DNA of 11,400 nt, from the NCBI GenBank assembly GCA_964631605.1, contig CAZVYG010000117.1:1-11400 (forward strand), read 5' to 3'. A program made the translations under genes and the position numbers. Positions 6,190-11,400 of this stretch are shown here, piece after piece. How positions within the stretch are numbered: position 1 is the stretch's first letter; the number at the start of each line of letters is the position of its first letter. Below the pieces are notes generated by a model that saw only the letters and a list, made by a program, of their open reading frames with translations, did no database searches and was not told where the DNA came from. The DNA comes from JARKQH01 sp964631605. GTDB taxonomy: Bacteria; Verrucomicrobiota; Verrucomicrobiia; Limisphaerales; UBA8199.

Positions 6190-7215
6190 ATGCGCTGGAT
6201 GCGAAAGGCCACCCTTCGCCGGGTGGCCGTGATGCTGCTCGGGGCGGGGTGCGCTGCTGGCTTTTGGCATCCCGTGGCGGCCGCCGACGGCGGTTCGCCC
6301 CCGCCGGCGACGACGGTCGAAGAAACCAACGCGACGGAGGCCTGGCGCAGCTACCTTCAGTTGCAGGAACAGCTCCATGCCACCCAGCTTGCGGTTGAAC
6401 GCAGCCGCAAGGAGGCCGAGCAGGCGGCGGGGGAAACCGCCCGAGTGCTGGCCAGCCGCCTGGCGGCGATCGAGGAGACCCTCGAGCGTCAGCGCGGCAG
6501 GGAGCTGGAAGCCATCCAGGATTCCAACCGCCTGCTCCTGAGTATTGCCGTCCTTTTTGCCACGGGCGGCTTCCTGGCGATGTCGCTGATGGTCTTCTTC
6601 CAATGGCGGGCGGTGGACCGGCTGGCGGCTCTCTCCTCCGGCTTCCCCGCGACCGGTCCGGCCGAGCATCGCCGGCCGCTGGCCACCCTGGGAACCGGCG
6701 AGGCCCAAGTCGTAAGCGTCGGCGCTGCCGAGCAGTCAAACGCCCGTTTGCTGACCGCGTTGGAACACCTGGAGAAGCGCATTTACGAACTCGAACAAAC
6801 CGCCCGCGCCCCCTTAGGCGCGCCGACCGCCAGGGGGGACGGCTCCAACGGCTCGGACTTGACACCGCACCCGGCCAATGGCGCGCCGACGCCGGCCAAA
6901 GTCAGTGAACTGCTTGAGAAAGGCCAGGCTCTCCTGGACACGGACAAGCCGGAAGCCGCACTCCTGTGCCTGGAGGAGCTGCTCTCGCTCGACGCCGGCC
7001 ATGCCGAGGCGTGGGTCAAGAAAGGAGCCGCCCTCGAGCGGCTCGGCCGGATGGACGACGCGATGCAATGCTACGATCGGGCGATTGCGCGGGATGGCTC
7101 GCTCACGATCGCCTATCTCCACAAAGGCGGCCTTTTCAATCGCCTCGAGCGTTTTGATGACGCCCTGGCCTGCTACGAACAGGCGCTGCGCACCCAGGAG
7201 AAGCGGGCGGTCTAA
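6190..7215 (+). CDS. Membrane-anchored coiled-coil/TPR protein
   Basis: No specific family is recognised; the architecture is clear. From the ATG at 6190 it has 341 residues. The N-terminus (1-32) is a probable signal peptide with basic residues (RKATLRR), a hydrophobic core and VAAADGG at the end. Residues about 45-113 form a charged, heptad-like helix rich in E, Q and R, likely a periplasmic coiled coil. A membrane helix follows at about 115-138 (LLLSIAVLFATGGFLAMSLMVFF). A linker and second short coiled coil (about 184-205) lead to nearly three TPR units at 240-335, with repeated A-W-x-x-x-G and Y-x-x-A-I/L elements; these would lie in the cytoplasm. TPRs bind partner proteins. The response regulator gene 11 nt downstream is an obvious candidate partner. 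The start is uncertain: the frame is open from 6115, and a GTG at 6160 is possible. Confidence 0.75.
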   Translation: MRWMRKATLRRVAVMLLGAGCAAGFWHPVAAADGGSPPPATTVEETNATEAWRSYLQLQEQLHATQLAVERSRKEAEQAAGETARVLASRLAAIEETLERQRGRELEAIQDSNRLLLSIAVLFATGGFLAMSLMVFFQWRAVDRLAALSSGFPATGPAEHRRPLATLGTGEAQVVSVGAAEQSNARLLTALEHLEKRIYELEQTARAPLGAPTARGDGSNGSDLTPHPANGAPTPAKVSELLEKGQALLDTDKPEAALLCLEELLSLDAGHAEAWVKKGAALERLGRMDDAMQCYDRAIARDGSLTIAYLHKGGLFNRLERFDDALACYEQALRTQEKRAV

Positions 7216-7226
7216 CACTCGATTTC

Positions 7227-7610
7227 ATGCCCAGCTCAAGCTTTCCCCAGCGCAGAATTCTGGTCGTGGACGACGAACCCCTCGTGTGCGAGGCGGTCGA
7301 GATGATGCTTCGCTTCGATGGGCACGAGGTGATCACCACCGGCAGCGGCAAGGAGGCCCTGGCGATGCTGGAGCGGGAGAAATTCGACGTGGTCATCACC
7401 GACTTTGCCATGCCCGGGATGAAAGGCGACGAGCTGGCGGCGACCATCAAAGCCCGGAACCCGGCGCAGCCCGTGGTGATGATTACCGCTTACGCGGAAA
7501 TGCTGCCTCAACCGCTGGCCGGCGTGGACTGCCTGGTCAGCAAGCCGTTCCTGCTGGAGAACCTCCGCGAGGCCATCATCAAGGTCTCGCCGCCGGCAAA
7601 AACCGGCTGA
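7227..7610 (+). CDS. Stand-alone receiver-domain response regulator (CheY-like)
   Basis: This 127-residue protein is a single receiver domain without an output domain. D15/D16 in ILVVDDEP form the acidic pocket, D59 in VITDFAMPG is the predicted phosphoacceptor, T87 in MITAYA is the switch residue and K106 in LVSKPF is the conserved lysine; all positions needed for phosphorylation are present. Such proteins act through protein contacts or in phosphorelays. The gene begins 11 nt after the TPR membrane protein with no clear Shine-Dalgarno sequence, so translational coupling and a shared function are likely. No histidine kinase or chemotaxis gene lies in the window, so the phosphodonor is unknown. 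The short tail after residue 120 carries no domain. Confidence 0.93.
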   Translation: MPSSSFPQRRILVVDDEPLVCEAVEMMLRFDGHEVITTGSGKEALAMLEREKFDVVITDFAMPGMKGDELAATIKARNPAQPVVMITAYAEMLPQPLAGVDCLVSKPFLLENLREAIIKVSPPAKTG

Positions 7611-7709
7611 AACGGTGGGAGGTTTTGTCACCGCCAAGGGCCTTCAGGGCGGGCCGCTCCGTGGTGCGGACCGTACTTTTCCCCCACCCCGTTTCAGTAA
7701 TCTCCCCGC

Positions 7710-7738
7710 TTGTTGCGGCGCCGCTTTTTCTGCATAAC
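7710..7738 (+). promoter_or_regulatory. Weak candidate promoter upstream of lepB
   Basis: TTGTTG (7710-7715; three of six bases match TTGACA) and CATAAC (7733-7738; four of six match TATAAT) are separated by 17 bases, in the 140-base gap between the receiver gene and lepB. The spacing is right but the boxes are weak, and the predicted start of transcription would lie almost at the ATG, giving a very short or leaderless message. Confidence 0.2.
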
Positions 7739-7750
7739 TCATCCCAGCGC

Positions 7751-8326
7751 ATGAGCATGAAAGGGTCTATTACCGACGCCGCCCCGCTCCCCCAGGGCGC
7801 CCCGGAACTGGCTGTGCCGGCCGCCGCGGGTTGGCGGTCCTGGCTGCGGCAGGCCGCCCAATTCGCCGTTGTTGGACTGCTGGCCTTCGGCAGCTACCTG
7901 GTGATCAGCCATTTCTTCCTTCAATCCGTTCGGGTGGTCGGCATTAGCATGGTCCCCACCCTGCACGATGCCGATCGCTACCTGCTGAACCGCTGGGTTT
8001 TTCACCTCCGGGATCCGCGCCCTGCCGATATCGTCGTCCTGCGCGATCCCTTGGAGAAGGGGTGTTCGGTCAAACGCGTGATCGCCGGGCCCGGCGACAC
8101 GGTTTACCTCAAGGAAGGCATCCTCTACGTGAACGGCAAGCGCCTCGAAGAACCCTACCTTGCGCCGGGCACCGTCACCTTTGCCGCCGTTCGCTCCCGC
8201 GACCAGATTTTCCGCTGCGCCAAAGACGAGTACTTTGTCCTGGGCGACAATCGGAATAATTCGGTGGACAGCCGCGAGTATGGGCCGGTCTCGCGCCGAC
8301 GCATCCTCGGGCTGATCGTCCACTGA
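7751..8326 (+). CDS. lepB: Signal peptidase I
   Basis: This peptidase (family S26A) removes signal peptides from exported proteins at the outer face of the cytoplasmic membrane. It has 191 residues, in the range of short, single-anchor types. After a 35-residue cytoplasmic stretch comes one membrane helix (about 36-56), then the catalytic domain. The nucleophile is Ser66 in VGISMVPTL and the general base Lys108 in SVKRVIAGPGD. YVNGK (126-130) and the GDNRNNSVDSREYGPV box (165-180) complete the conserved set. The ATG at 7751, or the second at 7757, gives the expected topology; neither has a Shine-Dalgarno sequence. The frame is open much further upstream, but that part overlaps the receiver gene and shows no related sequence. 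The gene ends convergent with rplW, 93 nt away. Confidence 0.95.
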   Translation: MSMKGSITDAAPLPQGAPELAVPAAAGWRSWLRQAAQFAVVGLLAFGSYLVISHFFLQSVRVVGISMVPTLHDADRYLLNRWVFHLRDPRPADIVVLRDPLEKGCSVKRVIAGPGDTVYLKEGILYVNGKRLEEPYLAPGTVTFAAVRSRDQIFRCAKDEYFVLGDNRNNSVDSREYGPVSRRRILGLIVH

Positions 8327-8374
8327 CGCCCGACCGGGGCCCAAGCCCTGGCGCCTCATACCCACAGCCCTTCC

Positions 8375-8401
8375 GGTTTCTCCCGGACGTCTCCGGAAAC
8401 C
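8375..8401. terminator. Interrupted stem-loop between convergent lepB and rplW
   Basis: GGTTTC (8375-8380) pairs with GAAACC (8396-8401), and inside it CGGA pairs with TCCG around the loop CGTC, with a three-base bulge on one side. It lies in the 93-base gap between convergent genes and could stop transcription from either side. No T-tract follows on either strand, so the call rests on position and structure alone. Confidence 0.4.
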
Positions 8402-8403
8402 CG

Positions 8404-8418
8404 TCCGCCCCGGGCGGA
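8404..8418. terminator. GC hairpin directly after the rplW stop codon
   Basis: TCCGCC (8404-8409) and GGCGGA (8413-8418) form a 6-bp stem with a three-base loop, beginning one base after the rplW stop on the minus strand. There is no T-tract. Together with the neighbouring stem-loop at 8375-8401 it may protect the mRNA end or help terminate the ribosomal protein transcript. Confidence 0.4.
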
Positions 8419-8419
8419 A

Positions 8420-8701
8420 TCAGGTCAGAACTATCTTGTCCCCTTCCTTCAGGGTGACAATCGCCTTCTTCCAGTTCGAGGAGCGGCCCGCCTGGGCGGT
8501 GCGTTGACGGCGCAGTTTGCCGCGGACATTCAGGGTGTTGACGCGGACGACTTTGACTTTGAACAGCTCCTGGACGGCCTGTCGGATCTGCGTCTTGTTG
8601 GCCCGGGTGTCGGCGACGACGGTGTACTGATTGTATTTTTCGCCCTGCCGGGTGCCCTTTTCGGTCAGCCGCACCGTTTTGATGATCTCGAAAGTCTTCA
8701 T
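8420..8701 (-). CDS. rplW: 50S ribosomal protein uL23
   Basis: This 93-residue protein of the large subunit sits at the exit of the peptide tunnel, where it also docks trigger factor and SRP. The sequence has the expected N-terminal IIKTVRLTEKG segment, the middle YTVVADTRANKTQIRQAVQE (26-45), the basic loop LNVRGKLRRQRTAQAGRSSNWKKA and a KEGDKIVLT ending. Length and motifs are normal. It begins one base after the rplD stop and has a good AAGGA about five bases upstream, inside the end of rplD. It is the last gene of this ribosomal cluster: rplB, which normally follows, is absent, and convergent lepB comes next. Confidence 0.96.
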   Translation of the reverse strand: MKTFEIIKTVRLTEKGTRQGEKYNQYTVVADTRANKTQIRQAVQELFKVKVVRVNTLNVRGKLRRQRTAQAGRSSNWKKAIVTLKEGDKIVLT

Positions 8702-8702
8702 G

Positions 8703-9347
8703 TTATTCCTTCTCCTCGTCCTTGTCCTGGGTCAGACGCGCCTGAACCGCCTCGAAAGCGGCGCGGGTGAAGACCAGCTTGTCCGGACGGAGCAGGTCGT
8801 AAGTGTTGAGGGATTCGCTGGTTGCCAGGGCCACGTTGGGGAGATTTCGCGAAGCCAGCGTGAGATTGCGGTCTGGGGCCGGCACCACCACCAGGGTGGT
8901 GCCCGTGAGGTCGAGCGCCTTTAAGACCGCCTGGAACCCCCGGGTCTTGGGCGAGTCCAGTTTGAAGTCATCCACCACCAGCACATCGCCGGCGCGAAGC
9001 CGTTCGCTGAGCGCCTTGCGCAGCGCCAACTGGCGGGTCTTGCGGGTGACTTTCTTGCTGAAATCCCGCGGTTTGGGTCCGAAAACCACGCCGCCGCCGC
9101 GCCACAGCGGCGATTGGAACGAGCCGGCGCGGGCCCGGCCGGTCCCTTTTTGACGCCAGGGTTTCTTGCCGGTGCCGGCGACCTCGCCCATGGTTTTGGT
9201 GCAGGCCGTGCCCATGCGCTGGGCGGCCTGGTAGGCCACCACGACATCGTGAACCGCCTGGGTGCCCTTGCCGTTTTCAACAAGCGGGAAAGTCACTTCC
9301 AGCTCGCCCTGATTGTTGCCTTTAATGTCTCGAATCGTCAGCTTCAT
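8703..9347 (-). CDS. rplD: 50S ribosomal protein uL4
   Basis: This 214-residue large-subunit protein binds 23S rRNA early in assembly and lines the peptide exit tunnel; in enterobacteria it also represses the S10 operon. The segment KTMGEVAGTGKKPWRQKGTG (51-70), continuing RARAGSFQSPLWRGGGVVFGP, is the signature tunnel loop of uL4. RKTRQLALRKALSERL (about 102-117) and the LVVDDF region also match. The C-terminus is rich in acidic residues (DKDEEKE). It starts nine bases after the rplC stop with no Shine-Dalgarno sequence, so coupling is likely, and ends one base before rplW. Whether it autoregulates this operon through the rpsJ leader hairpin is an open question. Confidence 0.96.
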   Translation of the reverse strand: MKLTIRDIKGNNQGELEVTFPLVENGKGTQAVHDVVVAYQAAQRMGTACTKTMGEVAGTGKKPWRQKGTGRARAGSFQSPLWRGGGVVFGPKPRDFSKKVTRKTRQLALRKALSERLRAGDVLVVDDFKLDSPKTRGFQAVLKALDLTGTTLVVVPAPDRNLTLASRNLPNVALATSESLNTYDLLRPDKLVFTRAAFEAVQARLTQDKDEEKE

Positions 9348-9356
9348 GGCGTGGGA

Positions 9357-10052
9357 TTACTTCTTTTTGCTCTTGGCCTTCTCAATGGTCTCGGGCCGTT
9401 CGGCATGCGGCCTCCAGCCCTTGGGGCGCTTTTTGGATTCGCGGATGATGACGTAATCGCCCTTGGCTCCGGGAATCGCGCCCTTGATCAACAGCAGATT
9501 GTCCTCGGGGCGCACCTGCATGACCTGCAGGTTCTGCACCGTGCGGCGGACCTGGCCCATGTGGCCGGGCATGCGCATGCCGCGCATGACCGTGCCGGGA
9601 AACAGGCGCTGGCCAATCGCGCCCGACCGGCGGTGCCATCCCTTCGCGCCGTGGGTGCTGTCCCCGCCCGCGAAGCGGTGGCGCTTGACCACGCCCTCAA
9701 AACCGCGGCCCTTGGTCAGGCCGATGGCATCCACGTAATCGCCGGCCTCGAACAGGGCCGCCCCAACAATGTCACCCGGCTTCACTTCCTTCGAGAAATT
9801 GCGGAACTCACGAATGCGCTTCACCGGCTGGCCGTTGAATTTCTTGATGTGCCCCGCCAGCGGTTTGGTCAACCGCTGTTCCTTCTGGTCGTCAAAGCCC
9901 AACTGAACGGCGTTATAGCCGTCGCTCTGCTGGGTCTTGCATTGCAGCACGCGGTTGGGGCCGGCCAGCACCACGGTCACCGAGGTGGCTACGCCTTTGG
10001 CATCATAAACGCGCGTCTGCCCTAGCTTTTTTCCTAAAATTCCGACTGGCAT
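9357..10052 (-). CDS. rplC: 50S ribosomal protein uL3
   Basis: This 231-residue large-subunit protein is one of the first to bind 23S rRNA and reaches toward the peptidyl transferase centre. It starts MPVGILGKKLGQTRVYD, the family's usual N-terminus; the frame is open to 10223 but that part overlaps rpsJ. The central loop RHRFAGGDSTHGAKGWHRRS leads into IGQRLFPGTVMRGMRMPGHMG (about 144-165), the conserved uL3 core. The C-terminus has a lysine- and arginine-rich tail (RPKGWRPHAERPETIEKAKS) about 20 residues longer than in many bacteria. It lies 82 nt downstream of rpsJ, a fairly long gap for this operon, and no Shine-Dalgarno sequence is visible before the ATG. Confidence 0.96.
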   Translation of the reverse strand: MPVGILGKKLGQTRVYDAKGVATSVTVVLAGPNRVLQCKTQQSDGYNAVQLGFDDQKEQRLTKPLAGHIKKFNGQPVKRIREFRNFSKEVKPGDIVGAALFEAGDYVDAIGLTKGRGFEGVVKRHRFAGGDSTHGAKGWHRRSGAIGQRLFPGTVMRGMRMPGHMGQVRRTVQNLQVMQVRPEDNLLLIKGAIPGAKGDYVIIRESKKRPKGWRPHAERPETIEKAKSKKK

Positions 10053-10134
10053 AATTTGATAGCAGTTAAATCGTTTGCGGTTGCGTTGGGGAACCGCCTG
10101 GCGCCTCGGGGCCAAGCCGCGCCCCCACCCTTCC

Positions 10135-10443
10135 CTAGATCTTGATGGTGATGTCCACCCCCGCCGGCAGATTGAGTTTCTTGAGCTCGTCCACCGTCTT
10201 GGCCGTGGGTTCGATGATGTCAATCAGCCGCTTGTGCGTCCGTTGCTCGAAAGTCTCCTGGGATTTCTTGTCCGCGTGCGGGGAGCGCTGCACGGTAAAC
10301 CGCTCAATGCGGGTGGGCAGCGGGATGGGGCCGGCGACTCGCGCCCCGGTGCGTTTGACCGTGTCGGCGATTTCGCGGGCGGATTGGTCTATGACCCGGT
10401 GGTCATAGGCCTTCAGTCGGATACGAATGCGTTGTCCAGCCAT
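10135..10443 (-). CDS. rpsJ: 30S ribosomal protein uS10
   Basis: This 102-residue protein of the small-subunit head also serves as the antitermination factor NusE. The sequence shows RIRIRLKAYDHRVIDQSARE (5-24), PIPLPTRIERFTVQRSPHAD with the conserved P-x-P-T loop, and KKSQETFEQRTHKRLIDI; all are standard for the family and the length is normal. It is the first gene of the minus-strand ribosomal cluster and follows a leader of about 60 nt with a strong hairpin and an extended -10 promoter. No Shine-Dalgarno sequence precedes the ATG; instead a near-palindromic AGACAATTGTTCT lies 5-17 nt upstream. Confidence 0.97.
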   Translation of the reverse strand: MAGQRIRIRLKAYDHRVIDQSAREIADTVKRTGARVAGPIPLPTRIERFTVQRSPHADKKSQETFEQRTHKRLIDIIEPTAKTVDELKKLNLPAGVDITIKI

Positions 10444-10480
10444 ACAAAGAACAATTGTCTGTTAATGGTTTTGCTCTAAT

Positions 10481-10507
10481 CTCCGCCGCCGGCACCCGGC
10501 AACGGAG
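10481..10507 (-). promoter_or_regulatory. Stem-loop at the predicted 5' end of the rpsJ transcript
   Basis: On the minus strand CTCCGTTGCCGG and CCGGCGGCGGAG form a 12-bp stem (two of the pairs G-U) closed by the loop GTG. It begins at the predicted transcription start and ends about 37 nt before the rpsJ ATG. No U-tract follows, so it is not an intrinsic terminator as it stands. It may stabilise the mRNA or take part in control of the ribosomal cluster; its sequence does not obviously match the E. coli S10 leader. Confidence 0.5.
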
Positions 10508-10512
10508 GGCGG

Positions 10513-10540
10513 AATATAGCAAAAGCAGTTCCCGGCGCAA
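10513..10540 (-). promoter_or_regulatory. Probable promoter of rpsJ-rplC-rplD-rplW
   Basis: Read on the minus strand, TTGCGC (10540-10535) and TATATT (10518-10513; five of six bases match TATAAT) are separated by 16 bases. TGC directly before the -10 box makes an extended -10 element, which can make up for the poor -35 box. The start of transcription would be near 10506. An A/T-rich stretch upstream (around 10545-10560) could act as an UP element, as is common for ribosomal promoters. Confidence 0.55.
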
Positions 10541-10607
10541 CAGCTTTCTTGATTTTTTTACGCCGCCGGTTTGCAATCACCGCAACTGCGGGTTTCAACC
10601 TTGGCCC

Positions 10608-11333
10608 ATGAGCAATTCCAATGGTCCCACCGAGGCGCTCCCCCGGGAGCAGGCTCGACACACTCGCCTGTTTCCCTGGCTCTTTCTGCTGCTGGGAATC
10701 ACAAGCGGGATTTGGGTGCTGGGCGCGCGCGGATGGTTTCCCACCTGGCAGGGATTCCCCAACACCGCGCTGACCACCTTGTTTTTCCTGGGAGCCGCCG
10801 CCACAGTTGCCAGGCCCGTCCCCTGCCGCCAGCGGTGGGGTGTCGTGGCCGGCCTGTTGTTTTCGGCTCTCGGCGACCTGTTCCTGCTGCTGCCCCAAGA
10901 CCGGTTTGTAGCCGGACTGACCAGGTTCCTGGCCGCTCACCTGTGCTACCTTTGGGCCTTTACCGGCGATCACCGTCTGGCGGAGCGGCCTCTGCCTTTT
11001 GTGTTATGGGGGGTGACGGGACTTGTGCTGGTCCCCTGGCTGTGGCCGGGAATTGCCGGGCCGCTGCGGTTGCCCGTGGTGGTTTACACGGCGGCATTGC
11101 TGGCAATGGCCGCGCAGGCAGCCAGCCGGGCCTATACCCACCGCAACCTGGCCGGCGTGATGGCGGCGGCCGGGGCCGCGCTGTTTGTTGCCTCCGACAC
11201 ACTGCTGGCCATCCAACGTTTCCGGCATCCGCTGGAAGGGGGACGGTTCTGGGTGCTGGGCACCTACTTCGCCGCCCAGGCCGGCATCGCGCTTTCGGTC
11301 GTCCTTTTCCCACGACCCGCCCCGAATGCCTGA
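10608..11333 (+). CDS. YhhN/TMEM86-family membrane protein (possible lysoplasmalogenase)
   Basis: This 241-residue protein is very hydrophobic, with about eight predicted membrane helices starting at residue 22. Family marks are LLFSALGDLFLLLP with D90, the following FLAAHLCYLWAF with H111 (usual pattern H-x-x-Y-x-x-x-F), and GAALFVASDTLLAI with S196/D197 near the seventh helix. Animal members (TMEM86) hydrolyse the vinyl-ether bond of lysoplasmalogens; the substrate of bacterial YhhN proteins is less certain. The ATG at 10608 puts a short hydrophilic N-terminus before the first helix; the frame is open upstream to 10455 but that part overlaps the rpsJ promoter. No Shine-Dalgarno sequence is clear. 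The gene is divergent from the ribosomal cluster and appears to be alone; the 67 bases after it to the window edge hold nothing recognisable. Confidence 0.85.
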   Translation: MSNSNGPTEALPREQARHTRLFPWLFLLLGITSGIWVLGARGWFPTWQGFPNTALTTLFFLGAAATVARPVPCRQRWGVVAGLLFSALGDLFLLLPQDRFVAGLTRFLAAHLCYLWAFTGDHRLAERPLPFVLWGVTGLVLVPWLWPGIAGPLRLPVVVYTAALLAMAAQAASRAYTHRNLAGVMAAAGAALFVASDTLLAIQRFRHPLEGGRFWVLGTYFAAQAGIALSVVLFPRPAPNA

Positions 11334-11400
11334 CCGGGCTGGGATTCAGCAATTCCGTAGGGTGGGGGGCGGTGTGATTCCAAATCGGCGCGGTCCAACC

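Noticed and set aside
4879..6708. 609-codon open frame on the minus strand across agmatine deiminase and the TPR gene
   Set aside because: The plus-strand genes have full catalytic motifs and domain structure; the minus frame is H/R/G-rich without recognisable domains and spans two unrelated genes.
6878..7750. Long open frame upstream of and in frame with lepB, suggesting a fusion protein
   Set aside because: It runs across the TPR and receiver genes in another frame, is rich in Arg/Ala/Pro as GC-rich shadow frames are, and shows no domain. The signal peptidase begins sensibly at 7751.
9114..10025. 303-codon plus-strand open frame opposite rplC and rplD
   Set aside because: rplC and rplD are certain on the other strand; this frame is an antisense shadow.

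Overview
The window is GC-rich, gene-dense bacterial chromosome with short intergenic gaps and no mobile elements, CRISPR arrays, tRNA or rRNA. Several things point to Verrucomicrobiota, possibly the Pedosphaera/Limisphaera lineage: an ECF sigma factor followed by a zinc-free membrane anti-sigma-like protein and a DUF3106-type secreted protein, and mixed use of Shine-Dalgarno sequences. The placement is inferred from gene style; no phylogenetic marker was compared.

Layout. (1) 1-1570, minus strand: a housekeeping cluster transcribed coaD, yceD (DUF177), rpmF, plsX. It links CoA synthesis, a ribosome-linked accessory protein, ribosomal protein bL32 and phospholipid synthesis; plsX leaves the window at its left edge. 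(2) 1638-2668: a likely terminator, a NarL/FixJ-type response regulator on the minus strand, and a divergent control region with a GC-rich inverted repeat and a candidate ECF promoter. (3) 2669-4847, plus strand: ECF sigma factor, single-pass membrane anti-sigma-like protein, and an exported helical-repeat protein whose start overlaps the previous stop. This looks like one envelope-signalling unit. (4) 4981-8326, plus strand: agmatine deiminase, a membrane-anchored coiled-coil/TPR protein, a stand-alone receiver-domain protein and signal peptidase I. (5) 8420-10443, minus strand: rpsJ, rplC, rplD, rplW, the first four genes of the S10 operon. The cluster ends after rplW against convergent lepB, with no rplB following. 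(6) 10608-11333, plus strand: a YhhN/TMEM86-family eight-helix membrane protein, divergent from rpsJ.

Most genes are ordinary housekeeping genes. The parts worth a second look are the sigma/anti-sigma/DUF3106 unit with its divergent regulator, the TPR-receiver pair, the early end of the S10 cluster, and a 12-bp hairpin at the predicted 5' end of the rpsJ transcript.
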